Assembly (NCBI RefSeq): GCF_000240165.1
Contig: NC_017586.1
Coordinates: 5,655,228 to 5,719,227, forward strand
DNA: 64,000 nt
Direction of reading: 5' to 3'
From: Streptantibioticus cattleyicolor NRRL 8057 = DSM 46488
Lineage (GTDB): Bacteria > Actinomycetota > Actinomycetes > Streptomycetales > Streptomycetaceae
The notes under the pieces are model-generated. The model saw only the letters and a program-made list of their open reading frames with translations. It did no database searches and was not told the DNA's origin. Below are positions 11,150 to 20,763 of this stretch, piece by piece (positions within the stretch are counted from its first letter, which is position 1; every line of letters begins with the position of its first letter). The position numbers and the translations under genes are program-made.

Positions 11150-11521
11150 ATGGCCACCAGGAAACCGCAGGTACGCGTCGGCCGGATCTACGACGACCCG
11201 CAGCCGGGGGACGGCACCCGGGTGCTGGTCGACCGGGTGTGGCCGCGTGGTGTGGCCAAGGACCGGGCGGCGCTGGACGAGTGGGCCAAGGACGCGGCGC
11301 CCTCCACCGGACTGCGCAAGTGGTACGGGCACGACAGCGAGCGCTACGAGGAGTTCCGCCGCCGCTACCGCGCCGAACTCTCCGACGACGCCCACCGCGA
11401 GGCCGTCCACCACCTGCGCGACCTCGCCCGGCACGGCCCGCTGACCCTGCTGACCGCCACCCGGGACGTGGACCGCTCCCAGGCGCCGGTCCTCGCCGAG
11501 GTGGTACGCGACGGCCACTGA
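11150..11521 (+). CDS. DUF488-family protein
   Basis: A small protein of 123 residues of the DUF488 (YeaO-like) family, seen from the RIYDD start, the LVDRVWPRG motif, the KWYGHD segment and the LTLLTATRDVDRSQA C-terminus. The family is widespread but has no settled function. The ATG at 11150 has GGGAGG upstream. It sits between the two-component system and the argH promoter, is on the same strand as the kinase with a 32-base gap, and might be cotranscribed with it. Confidence 0.85.
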   Translation: MATRKPQVRVGRIYDDPQPGDGTRVLVDRVWPRGVAKDRAALDEWAKDAAPSTGLRKWYGHDSERYEEFRRRYRAELSDDAHREAVHHLRDLARHGPLTLLTATRDVDRSQAPVLAEVVRDGH

Positions 11522-13063
<1,542 letters not shown>

Positions 13064-13074
13064 CCCGTGTCGTG

Positions 13075-13126
13075 GCCCAGGGCCCGGCCGTTACCCCGGT
13101 GAGGGGAGGACGGCCGGGCCCTGGGC
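13075..13126 (+). terminator. intrinsic terminator after argH
   Basis: Perfect 17-base inverted arms (13075-13091 and 13110-13126) flank an 18-base loop, starting 11 bases after the argH stop. There is no T run, which is common for GC-rich actinobacterial terminators. Confidence 0.75.
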
Positions 13127-13200
13127 GTATCCGGCGGACACACCACCGGGCGTGCCGGCCCGGGACCGACCGCGCGGCGATGCGCCATGGACTGTGCTGA

Positions 13201-13238
13201 TGAGACAGTGGTGTCTCAACGGGATTACCCTTGTCTCA
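13201..13238. promoter_or_regulatory. TetR-type operator and leaderless promoter
   Basis: TGAGACA-GTGG-TGTCTCA at 13201-13218 is a perfect inverted repeat, and a further TGTCTCA half-site (13232-13238) runs into the ATG of the TetR gene. TACCCT at 13226-13231 would fit a -10 element 6 bases before that ATG, so the transcript may be leaderless. Repressor binding here would block its own promoter and the coupled MFS gene. Confidence 0.6.
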
Positions 13239-13786
13239 TGAGCTTCGATCGTGAGCAGGTGCTGCGGGCCGCCGCGGCCGTACTGACCCGGCGGGCCACC
13301 GCGTCGATGGACGAGATAGCCCGGGCGGCGGGCATCAGCCGGGCCACCCTGCACCGCCACTTCCCGGGCCGCGACGCGCTCGTCCGGGCGCTGGGCACGC
13401 TCGGCATCGAGCAGACCGAGGAGTGCCTGGACGCCGCCCGGATCGAGGAGGGCGACCCGGAGGAGGCGGTGCGCCGGCTCATCCGGGAGGCCGTGCCCAT
13501 CTCCGGCTTCCTCGCCTTCCTCTACGGCGAGAACCAGCTCTACGACCTGCCGGAGATGGCCGAGGGGTGGGCCCGCATCGACGAGCGGGTCGGCGCCCTG
13601 TTCCGCCGCGGCCAGGAGGCCGGCCGGTTCCGCTACGACCTCACCCCGGCCTGGCTGTGCGAGGCGCTCTACGCGCTGATCGCCGCCTCCGGCTGGTGCG
13701 TCCAGGATGGCAAGGTGGCCGCCCGGGACGGCGCCCGGCTCGTCGGCGACCTGCTCCTGGGCGGCATGCTGCGGGAGCCCGCATGA
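13238..13786 (+). CDS. TetR-family transcriptional regulator
   Basis: A 182-residue TetR repressor. The N-terminal helix-turn-helix (about residues 8-55) contains MDEIARAAGISRATLHRHF; the rest is a helical ligand-binding domain. A start at 13187 is also open, but it would put the operator-like palindrome inside the gene, and no ribosome site is seen there. The gene overlaps the MFS transporter start by 4 bases, so the pair probably forms a drug-responsive efflux unit. The ligand is unknown. Confidence 0.9.
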   Translation: MSFDREQVLRAAAAVLTRRATASMDEIARAAGISRATLHRHFPGRDALVRALGTLGIEQTEECLDAARIEEGDPEEAVRRLIREAVPISGFLAFLYGENQLYDLPEMAEGWARIDERVGALFRRGQEAGRFRYDLTPAWLCEALYALIAASGWCVQDGKVAARDGARLVGDLLLGGMLREPA

Positions 13787-15324
13787 CCCCGCGCACCATG
13801 ACCGCCCCGGCCGCCCCCGCGCCGCCGCACCCGGCCCGCTGGTGGGCGCTGGGCGTGCTCACCCTGGCGCTGCTGCTGGTCGCGGTGGACGCCACCGTGC
13901 TGGCGCTGGCCATGCCGTTCCTCAGCGAGGACCTGCGGCCCTCCTCCACCCAGCTGCTGTGGATCGGCGACGTCTACTCGTTCGTCATCGCCGGACTGCT
14001 GGTCTCCATGGGCGGCCTCGGCGACCGCATCGGGCGCAAGAAGCTGCTGCTCGGCGGGGCCGCCGCCTTCGGGCTGCTGTCCATGGTGGCCGCCTACGCC
14101 AGCGGCCCGGCGATGCTCATCGCGGCCCGCGCGCTGATGGGGGTGGCCGGGGCGACGCTGATGCCCTCCACCCTGGCGATGATCCGCAACCTGTTCAGCG
14201 ACGCCCGGGAGCGCTCGTTCGCGATCGGGGTGTGGGGGTCGGCCTCGATGGCCGGCGCCGCGGTCGGCCCGGTCATCGGCGGCTTCCTGCTGGAACGATT
14301 CTGGTGGGGCTCGGTCTTCCTGATCAACATCCCGGTGATGGCGGTGCTGATCCTCTTCGGCGTCCGGCTGCTGCCCGAGTCGCGCGACCCCGCGCCCGGC
14401 CCGTGGGACGCGCCCAGCGTGCTGCTCTCCCTGGTAGGGATGGTGGGGGTGGTCTACGCGGTCAAGGAGGCCGCCGCCTACGGGGTGCGGCCGGGACCGG
14501 TGGTGGCCGGGGTGGCCGGGGCGCTGGCGCTCACCGCGTTCGTGCGCCGCCAACTCACCATCGACGCGCCCCTGCTGGACATGCGGCTCTTCCGGCACCG
14601 GGGCTTCACCGCCTCGGTCCTGTCCGACCTGATGACCGTGCTCGGCATGGCCGGGATGATCTTCTTCCTCTCCCAGTTCCTCCAACTGGTCCAGCACCGC
14701 TCGCCGTTGCAGGCCGGGCTCGCCGAGGTGCCGGCCACGCTGGGGGCCGTGGTCACCGGGCTGCTGGCCGGCCAGGCGGCCCGCCGCTGGTCGGTACGGG
14801 CCGTGGTGGCCGGTGGCCTGGCCGCCATCGGGGCGGCCCTCGCGGCGCTGACCGCCGTCACCCCGCACACCGGCTACCCGCTGCTGGGCGTGGTGCTGCT
14901 GGTGCTCGGGGTGGGCGCCGGCTTCTCGTTCACCGTCACGGCCGACGTGATCCTCTCCTCGGTGCCCAAGGAGCAGGCCGGCGCCGCCTCCGCGGTCTCC
15001 GAGACCGCCTACGAACTCGGCACCGCGCTCGGCATCGCCCTGCTCGGCTCGGTGGTCACCGGGTTCTACTCCGGCATCGCGGCGCCCTCCGGCGTCCCGG
15101 CCGCCGCCGCCGACCAGGCGCGTCAGTCACTGGCCGGCGCCGTGGAGGCCGCCGGGACGCTCCCGGCCGACCTGGGCCAGGCGCTGCTGACCGCCGCCCG
15201 CGAGGCGTTCACCAGCGGGCTGCGGGTGGCCTCCGGGGTGGGCGCCGCCGTCCTGCTGCTGGCCGCCCTGTGGGCCTGGCGGGGCTTGCGCGGACAGCGG
15301 CTCGAAGACCACCCGGGGGAGTGA
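13783..15324 (+). CDS. MFS efflux transporter, DHA2 (14-helix) family
   Basis: A 513-residue membrane transporter with about 14 hydrophobic segments. The motif GGLGDRIGRKK after helix 2 is the MFS loop 2-3 signature, and WGSASMAGAAVGPVIGG in helix 5 matches the antiporter motif C. It resembles SmvA/EmrB-type proton-driven drug exporters. The ATG overlaps the TetR stop, which suggests coupled translation and repression. Substrate cannot be told from sequence. Confidence 0.92.
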   Translation: MTPRTMTAPAAPAPPHPARWWALGVLTLALLLVAVDATVLALAMPFLSEDLRPSSTQLLWIGDVYSFVIAGLLVSMGGLGDRIGRKKLLLGGAAAFGLLSMVAAYASGPAMLIAARALMGVAGATLMPSTLAMIRNLFSDARERSFAIGVWGSASMAGAAVGPVIGGFLLERFWWGSVFLINIPVMAVLILFGVRLLPESRDPAPGPWDAPSVLLSLVGMVGVVYAVKEAAAYGVRPGPVVAGVAGALALTAFVRRQLTIDAPLLDMRLFRHRGFTASVLSDLMTVLGMAGMIFFLSQFLQLVQHRSPLQAGLAEVPATLGAVVTGLLAGQAARRWSVRAVVAGGLAAIGAALAALTAVTPHTGYPLLGVVLLVLGVGAGFSFTVTADVILSSVPKEQAGAASAVSETAYELGTALGIALLGSVVTGFYSGIAAPSGVPAAAADQARQSLAGAVEAAGTLPADLGQALLTAAREAFTSGLRVASGVGAAVLLLAALWAWRGLRGQRLEDHPGE

Positions 15325-15327
15325 GGA

Positions 15328-15370
15328 CGGGGCCGGGCGAGCACGGGGTTCCCGCACTCACCCGGCCCCG
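15328..15370. terminator. bidirectional terminator between MFS and acyltransferase genes
   Basis: CGGGGCCGGG (15328-15337) pairs with CCCGGCCCCG (15361-15370) across a 23-base loop, in the gap between two convergent genes. Confidence 0.6.
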
Positions 15371-15380
15371 CCGCTCAAGG

Positions 15381-16100
15381 TCACGCCGCCTTGTCGTGGT
15401 CGCTCGCGGCGGCCTTGGCCTTGGTGGCGTAGACGTCCACGTACTCCTGGCCGGACAGCCGCATCACGTGGCTCATCACCTCGTCGGTCACCGCCCGCAG
15501 CACGTACCGGTCGCGGTCCATGCCCTCGTAGCGGGAGAAGTCCAGCGGGGCGCCGAAGCGGACGGTGAAGGAGCTGATCCGGGGCAGGCCGGCGCCGGAC
15601 GGCTGGATGCGGTCGGTGCCGATCACCCCGACCGGCACCACCGGGGCGCCGGTCATCAGGGCGAGCCGGGCCACCCCGGTGCGGCCCCGGTAGAGCCGGC
15701 CGTCGGGGGAGCGGGTGCCCTCCGGGTAGATGCCGAACGCCTTGCCCTCCTCCAGCACCCGGCGGCCGGTCATCAGCGCGGCCACCCCGCCGTGCGCACC
15801 GTCCCGGTCCACCGGGATCATCCCGCAGGAGGTGAAGAACCACGCCATCAGCCGGCCCTTGAGCCCCGGCGTCTTGACGTACTCGTCCTTGCCGATGAAG
15901 TACACGGGGCGCTCCACCACCAGCGACATCACCATCGAGTCGATGAACGTCAGGTGGTTGCCGGCCAGGATCACCGGCCCGGTGCCCGGGACGTTCGCGG
16001 CACCCTCTACCCGTGGGCGGAACAGGACGCGCATGAGCAGTCCGAGCAGCGCCTTGAGCAGGATGCGGGTCAACGGGCCCTCCGGTCGGTGGTCGGCCAT
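15381..16100 (-). CDS. 1-acyl-sn-glycerol-3-phosphate acyltransferase-like protein
   Basis: A 239-residue PlsC-family acyltransferase. The catalytic HX4D motif is in NHLTFIDS and the glycerol-phosphate-binding motif is YPEGTRSPDG. An amphipathic or membrane-bound N-terminal helix (LLKALLGLLMRVLF) precedes the domain. The enzyme would acylate lysophosphatidate or a related acceptor at the inner membrane face. The Ala/Lys-rich tail is probably flexible. It is monocistronic and convergent with the MFS gene. The exact acceptor is uncertain because streptomycetes carry several paralogues. Confidence 0.9.
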   Translation of the reverse strand: MADHRPEGPLTRILLKALLGLLMRVLFRPRVEGAANVPGTGPVILAGNHLTFIDSMVMSLVVERPVYFIGKDEYVKTPGLKGRLMAWFFTSCGMIPVDRDGAHGGVAALMTGRRVLEEGKAFGIYPEGTRSPDGRLYRGRTGVARLALMTGAPVVPVGVIGTDRIQPSGAGLPRISSFTVRFGAPLDFSRYEGMDRDRYVLRAVTDEVMSHVMRLSGQEYVDVYATKAKAAASDHDKAA

Positions 16101-16341
16101 GCGGCAGCGGGAACGGCGTCGGACGGGCGGCGCGGCGGCCCGGAGCCGACTTCAGACGGGACCTTACCCGCGGCTACCGGTGAGTTCCATGCGGGATTGA
16201 CCCACCCGGTACGAGGTCTTGACACCGGCCGCCCGGCCGTCCAGCCCCGCCGGGGGCCCGACGGAACCCCTGGGTCACCCGGCCGGCTGAACCCCGGCGG
16301 CGGACCGCAACCGCCCCCGCGGCCACCGCGTCCGCGCCGGT

Positions 16342-16854
16342 ATGACGACGCTGCCCACCGCGTGGACCACCTTCGCCACCGCGCTCGCCGCCGAGGCCGC
16401 CGCCGAGGCGGGCCCGGCCGGGGTGGAGGCCGCCGACCTCGAACAGGCCGTCTGGCTGCGGTGGTTGGAGCACGGCGGTCCGGCACCGGTGCCGGACCGG
16501 GACTGGCTGCGCGAGGCGGTACGCGGCGAGGCCCGGGCCGCCCGCCGCCGGGCCGGGGCGGAGGTGCCGTGCGGCACCGGGCCCGTGGTGGCCGCGCCCT
16601 CCGCCGAGAGCCAGGCACTCCAGGCGCTGCGCGGGCGCTCGGTGCGCGAGGCGGTACGCCGGCTGCCCGGGCGCTGCGGTGCGGTGCTTTCCGCCCTGTT
16701 GTCCGCTTCCGACCCCACTTACCGCGAGATTTCCCGGGAGTTGGGAATCTCACAGGGCGCCCTCGGCCCGCTGCGCTCGCGTTGCCTGGGGTGTCTGCGG
16801 GCGAGCCTGCGATCGGAGGTTGAACCCCTGGAACCACGGGGTAAGGAGCGGTAA
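16342..16854 (+). CDS. ECF-like sigma-70 family protein
   Basis: A 170-residue protein. Its N-terminal half has a weak sigma region 2 (DLEQAVWLRWLEHG, then a basic helix WLREAVRGEARAARRR). A clear region 4 helix-turn-helix follows at about residues 125-155, with TYREISRELGISQGALGPLRSR. Region 2 is short and the linker is Ala/Pro-rich. No anti-sigma gene is next to it. No Shine-Dalgarno sequence is seen, so the start is uncertain. It could be a degenerate ECF factor or a sigma-like regulator. Confidence 0.7.
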   Translation: MTTLPTAWTTFATALAAEAAAEAGPAGVEAADLEQAVWLRWLEHGGPAPVPDRDWLREAVRGEARAARRRAGAEVPCGTGPVVAAPSAESQALQALRGRSVREAVRRLPGRCGAVLSALLSASDPTYREISRELGISQGALGPLRSRCLGCLRASLRSEVEPLEPRGKER

Positions 16855-17062
16855 ACGGTCGGCGACAGGGCGCGCGGGGCTGCCCGGATCCCGGTGGTGG
16901 ACGGCGGGTGCTCGGATGTGCCACCACCCCGGACAACTGTGCGATCATCGGCGCCACGGAGGCGGGGCGAAAGCGCGTCGCCTCCGGTCAAGGGCACACA
17001 TCCCGGACGCGCACCCTCACACCCTCATGCGTTCGGGAGAACAGACAGCGGAGGCTGCGCAC

Positions 17063-17569
17063 ATGGGCATGAGCGTGACCATCACCACGGCATCCGAGGA
17101 CGACGCCGAGCAGATCCTCAAACTCCAGTACCTGTGTTACCAGCGCGAGGCCGAGCTCTACGGCGACTACGGCATCGAACCGCTCACCCAGACCCTCGAC
17201 GCGCTGCGCGCCGAACTCGCCGAGGGGTGCGTCCTGGTGGCCCGGCTCGGCGCCGAGGTGGTCGGCTCGGTCCGCGGCGCGGTGGACACCGACGGCACGG
17301 CGCGGATAGACAAGCTCATCGTCCACCCCCGGCTCCAGCGCCACGGCCTCGGCGGCCGGCTGCTGCGGGCCATCGAGGACCGGCTCGCCGCCGAGCGGGA
17401 CGCCAAGCGCTTCCGGCTCTTCACCGGCCACCGCAGCGAGGGCAACCTGCGGCTGTACCGCAAGCTCGGCTACACCCAGACCGGCACCGAGCGGGTCAGC
17501 CAGCGGGTCAGCCTGATCCACCTGGAGAAGCCGGCCGCCACCCCGGCCACCTACGCCACCAGCGCGTAA
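17063..17569 (+). CDS. GNAT-family N-acetyltransferase
   Basis: A 168-residue acetyltransferase. The acetyl-CoA-binding motif is LQRHGLGGRLL at about residues 92-102, preceded by the KLIVHP strand and followed by NLRLYRKLGY. ATG at 17063 has CGGAGG 8 bases upstream; a second ATG two codons later is possible. A longer reading upstream overlaps the sigma-like gene and is rejected. The substrate is unknown. Confidence 0.85.
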   Translation: MGMSVTITTASEDDAEQILKLQYLCYQREAELYGDYGIEPLTQTLDALRAELAEGCVLVARLGAEVVGSVRGAVDTDGTARIDKLIVHPRLQRHGLGGRLLRAIEDRLAAERDAKRFRLFTGHRSEGNLRLYRKLGYTQTGTERVSQRVSLIHLEKPAATPATYATSA

Positions 17570-17585
17570 CCGGCACGACGCGCGC

Positions 17586-17628
17586 GGGCCGCCGGCCCGG
17601 GGACGTACCCCGTCCCGGCCGGCGGCCC
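17586..17628 (+). terminator. terminator after GNAT gene
   Basis: GGGCCGCCGGCC (17586-17597) pairs with GGCCGGCGGCCC (17617-17628), and the loop itself folds as CGGGG-ACGTA-CCCCG, giving an extended hairpin between convergent genes. Confidence 0.7.
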
Positions 17629-17639
17629 GCCGCCACTCC

Positions 17640-18077
17640 TCAGCTTTCGCCGCCCGCCCTGCGCAGCCACAGCAGACCGGTCACCGGCAGCGCCACCGGG
17701 ATGAACAGGTAGCCCATGCCGTAGTAGGACCACACCGTCTGGTCCGGGAAGGCCGACGGCAGCGCGATCGTCAGCGAGCCGACCACCAGCACCCCCGCCA
17801 GCTCGGCGGCGCAGCACACCATCGCCACCCGGCGCGCCGACTCCCCGCCGCGCACCAGGGTCACCGTGATGAACGCGTAGACCACGGCGGCCACCGCGGA
17901 GAGCACGTAGGCCAGCGGCGCCCGGTGGTACTCGGCGATGAGCTGGTAGAGCGACCGGGAGGCCGCGGCCACGGTGAAGACCGCGTAGAGCGAGACGATG
18001 AGCCGCCCCGGGCCCTCGCCGATCTTCCGCTTGGCCGGCGCCTCCGCCGGGCCGCCGGTCACCGGCGCGTCAGCCAT
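17640..18077 (-). CDS. small four-helix membrane protein
   Basis: A 145-residue protein with about four hydrophobic segments after a cytoplasmic-looking Lys/Arg N-terminus: LIVSLYAVFTVAAAS, PLAYVLSAVAAVVYAFITV, VAMVCCAAELAGVLVVGS and YLFIPVALPVTGLLWL. No family with a known role is recognised. It overlaps the next membrane gene upstream by 8 bases, so the two are a translationally coupled pair and the products may act together. Confidence 0.75.
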   Translation of the reverse strand: MADAPVTGGPAEAPAKRKIGEGPGRLIVSLYAVFTVAAASRSLYQLIAEYHRAPLAYVLSAVAAVVYAFITVTLVRGGESARRVAMVCCAAELAGVLVVGSLTIALPSAFPDQTVWSYYGMGYLFIPVALPVTGLLWLRRAGGES

Positions 18078-18438
18078 GGCCGCCTCCCCAGATGTCGAAG
18101 AGCCGTACCTCCAGCACGGCCAGGATCACCCCGCCCGCGGCCACCGTCGCCGAGCCCCAGCGGGTGCGCTCGACCAGCGACATGAAGCCCGCCGCCGGGA
18201 TCGCCAGCAACGCGCCGGCCAGATAGGCGACGAAGATCACCGTGCCGCCGGCCGGCTTGTGGCCGCCCGCCAGCTCCACCACGCCGACCACCAGCTGGGC
18301 CAGGGCGAGGACCGAGACCACGGCCATGCCGATGAAGTGCCAGTCCTTGGTCGAACCGTTGCGGGCGGCGGCCAGGCCGCACCACGCGGCGAGCAGCAGC
18401 GCGGCCACGGAGACCGCCACGGTCAGCGCGCCGATCAC
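18070..18438 (-). CDS. small four-helix membrane protein
   Basis: A 122-residue hydrophobic protein with about four membrane segments: a first one from residue 4, MAVVSVLALAQLVVGVVELAG, VIFVAYLAGALLAIPAAGF and SATVAAGGVILAVLEVRLF. No known function is recognised. It is the first gene of a two-gene operon with 17640-18077 and is divergent from the HAD phosphatase gene. Confidence 0.75.
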   Translation of the reverse strand: MIGALTVAVSVAALLLAAWCGLAAARNGSTKDWHFIGMAVVSVLALAQLVVGVVELAGGHKPAGGTVIFVAYLAGALLAIPAAGFMSLVERTRWGSATVAAGGVILAVLEVRLFDIWGGGHG

Positions 18439-18585
18439 CGGTGCTCCTCCCGCGGGCCGGCCGGTGAGGGGTGTACGAGCATGCCCGTGACTCTATTACG
18501 GCCCCCGCGCCCCCTTGGCGCGCCCCCCTCGACCGCCGCCGGGCCGGTGGTCCGGGCCCGCCCCGGACGCGTACGCTCGCCGGTC

Positions 18586-19263
18586 ATGACCTCTTCGCAC
18601 TTCCGCACCGACGCGCTGCTGTTCGACATGGACGGGACGCTGATCTCCTCGCTGGAGTCGGTGGTCCGCTGCTGGCGGCGGTGGGCGCGGGAGTACGGGA
18701 TCGGCGCCGAGCGGTTCGGGCGGGTGCGGCTGCACGGCCGGCCGGCGGTGGAGATCATCGGTGAGCTGCTGCCGCCGGAGCGGGTCGCCGGGGCGCTGGC
18801 CCGGATCGAGGAGCTGGAGGTCGCCGACGTGGCCGGCGGGGTGGTGCGGCTGCCCGGCACCGCCGAGCTGCTGGCCGCGCTGCCGGCCGAGCGGTGGGCG
18901 GTGGTGACGTCGGCCACCGGGCGGCTGGCCAGGGCCCGGCTGGCGGCGGCCGGGATCACCCCCGGACTGCTGGTCAGCGCCGACGACGTGCGGCGCGGCA
19001 AGCCCGACCCGGAGCCCTTCCTGCTCGCCGCCGGGAAGCTGGGCTTCGCACCGCACCACTGCACCGTCTTCGAGGACGCCCCGGCCGGTCTCGCCGCCGG
19101 CCGCGCGGCCGGTATGTATACCGTGGCGCTCACCACCACCCACGATGTGGCCGAGCTGGCGGCGGACCTGGTGGTCGCCGACTTGTCGCAGGTCACGGCG
19201 GCTGCCGGGGCGGACGGGGTGCGGCTGACGGTGGCCACGGCGGGCGACCGCCCGGCACGGTGA
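18586..19263 (+). CDS. HAD-family phosphatase
   Basis: A 225-residue haloacid dehalogenase-type hydrolase, like beta-phosphoglucomutase or sugar-phosphate phosphatases. Motif I is FDMDGTL with the nucleophile Asp and the acid/base Asp two later; motif II is VTSAT; the lysine motif is GKPDPEPF; motif III is FEDAPAG. A cap of about 65 residues sits between motifs I and II. The ATG at 18586 lacks a Shine-Dalgarno sequence but TACGCT lies 8 bases upstream, so the transcript may be leaderless. The substrate is unknown. Confidence 0.9.
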   Translation: MTSSHFRTDALLFDMDGTLISSLESVVRCWRRWAREYGIGAERFGRVRLHGRPAVEIIGELLPPERVAGALARIEELEVADVAGGVVRLPGTAELLAALPAERWAVVTSATGRLARARLAAAGITPGLLVSADDVRRGKPDPEPFLLAAGKLGFAPHHCTVFEDAPAGLAAGRAAGMYTVALTTTHDVAELAADLVVADLSQVTAAAGADGVRLTVATAGDRPAR

Positions 19264-19713
19264 ACCGTCCGGCATGCGGACAGTAGGACCGTATTACGGA
19301 ACCGGCGGCCGGTTTCTGGTTTACTGGGGCCCATGACGACGACGAACTGCCGCGACCGCGCGACCGAGGCGATGACGCCCGGTGTTCGTCCCATGTGTCG
19401 AATGCGCGGACTCTGAGGGCCCCCGCCGCACTCTCGCGCCCCGAAGCGAGCCCGACCGAGCGGCCTGACCGGTAAGGACGCTCCCGCCCGCGCCATGGAC
19501 ATCCCCGTGAAGCCTTCCGCGAACGGCCGTGCCCACCGCACCGCCATCCGCCGCTGCCGCCTCGCGCACGACCCCCAGCCGCCCGGCACCCGCTGCGTCT
19601 GACCCGCCGCCGCGCCCCGGACCGTGCCGCTCACCAGCTTGTCCAGATTCCGAGATGAATGCCGTACCCGGCGGGATCCTCCGCCGGGTACTCGACAGTG
19701 ACGGAAAACCCCA
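19264..19713 (+). other. 450-base leader region of metNIQ
   Basis: This long gap before metN has no SAM-I or SAM-IV riboswitch consensus that I can see. It does hold a possible small ORF at 19333-19416 encoding 27 residues, with two Cys and several Met, ending MCRMRGL; a second small ORF at 19495-19602 (35 residues); and a perfect hairpin at 19664-19691 just before the metN start. These suggest a regulated leader, but coding of the small ORFs is unproven. Confidence 0.45.
19664..19691 (+). promoter_or_regulatory. perfect hairpin before metN start
   Basis: GTACCCGGCGG and CCGCCGGGTAC are perfect 11-base arms around the 6-base loop GATCCT. The hairpin ends 22 bases before the GTG of metN and no T run follows, so it could attenuate transcription or affect translation rather than act as a plain terminator. 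Confidence 0.55.
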
Positions 19714-20763
19714 GTGATCACCACAACGGGCCTGAGGAAGGTCTACCACTCACGAGGCCGCGAGACGGTCGCCCTCGACGGCGTCGACCTGCACGTCCGC
19801 GAGGGCGAGGTCTTCGGCGTCCTCGGCCGCAGCGGCGCCGGCAAGTCCACCCTGATCCGCTGCGTCAACATGCTGGAGCGCCCCAGCTCCGGCACGGTGC
19901 AGGTGGCCGGCCAGGACCTCACCGCGCTGGCCGGCGGCTCCCGGCGGGCCAACGCCGAGCTGCGCGCCGCACGCAGCCGCATCGGCATGGTCTTCCAGCA
20001 CTTCAACCTGCTCTCCTCGCGCACCGTGCAGGACAACGTCGAACTGCCGCTGGAGATCCTCGGCATGTCCGGCGCCGAACGCTCCCGCAAGGCCGGCGAA
20101 CTCCTCGACCTGGTGGGCCTCGCCGACAAGGCCAGGTCCTACCCGGCGCAGCTGTCCGGCGGCCAGAAGCAGCGGGTGGGCATCGCCCGCGCCCTCGCCG
20201 GCGACCCCAAGGTGCTCCTGTCCGACGAGGCCACCTCCGCCCTCGACCCGGAGACCACCCGCTCCATCCTGCGGCTGCTGCGCGACCTCAACCGCCAGCT
20301 CGGCCTCACCGTCCTGCTGATCACGCACGAGATGGACGTCGTCAAGGCGGTCTGCGACTCCGCCGCGCTGATGAAGGGGGGACGCGTCGTGGAATCCGGC
20401 ACCGTACCCGAGCTGCTGGCCACCCCCGGCTCCCGACTCGCCCGCGAACTCTTCCCGGTGGGCGGCGAGCCCTCCGCGCCCGGCCGCACCGTGGTCGACC
20501 TCACCTTCCACGGCGAGACCACCACCCAGCCGGTCATCTCCCAGCTGTCGCGCACCTACAACATCGACATCTCGATCCTGGGCGCGGCCGTGGAGACCGT
20601 CGGCGAGCGCCAGATCGGCCGGATGCGCATCGAACTGCCCGGCCGCTTCGAGGACAACGTGGTGCCCATCGGGTTCCTGCGCGAACAAGGACTCCAGGTC
20701 GACGTGGCGCCGGTGGCCGGCGCCGACGGAACCGCGACCCGCGACGAGGAGAACACGAAGTGA
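19714..20763 (+). CDS. metN: methionine ABC transporter ATP-binding protein
   Basis: MetN, 349 residues, the ATPase of the D/L-methionine importer. Walker A is GRSGAGKST (residues 38-46), the signature is LSGGQKQR, Walker B ends LLSDEA, and the switch His is in LLITHEMD. The last 80 or so residues form a NIL domain, which senses cytoplasmic methionine and inhibits transport. It starts with GTG and lacks a clear ribosome site. It overlaps metI by a GTGA junction. Confidence 0.94.
   Translation: MITTTGLRKVYHSRGRETVALDGVDLHVREGEVFGVLGRSGAGKSTLIRCVNMLERPSSGTVQVAGQDLTALAGGSRRANAELRAARSRIGMVFQHFNLLSSRTVQDNVELPLEILGMSGAERSRKAGELLDLVGLADKARSYPAQLSGGQKQRVGIARALAGDPKVLLSDEATSALDPETTRSILRLLRDLNRQLGLTVLLITHEMDVVKAVCDSAALMKGGRVVESGTVPELLATPGSRLARELFPVGGEPSAPGRTVVDLTFHGETTTQPVISQLSRTYNIDISILGAAVETVGERQIGRMRIELPGRFEDNVVPIGFLREQGLQVDVAPVAGADGTATRDEENTK

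Noticed and set aside
19264-19713. SAM riboswitch before metN
   Set aside because: Neither SAM-I nor SAM-IV conserved blocks are present; only a simple hairpin and small ORFs were seen.
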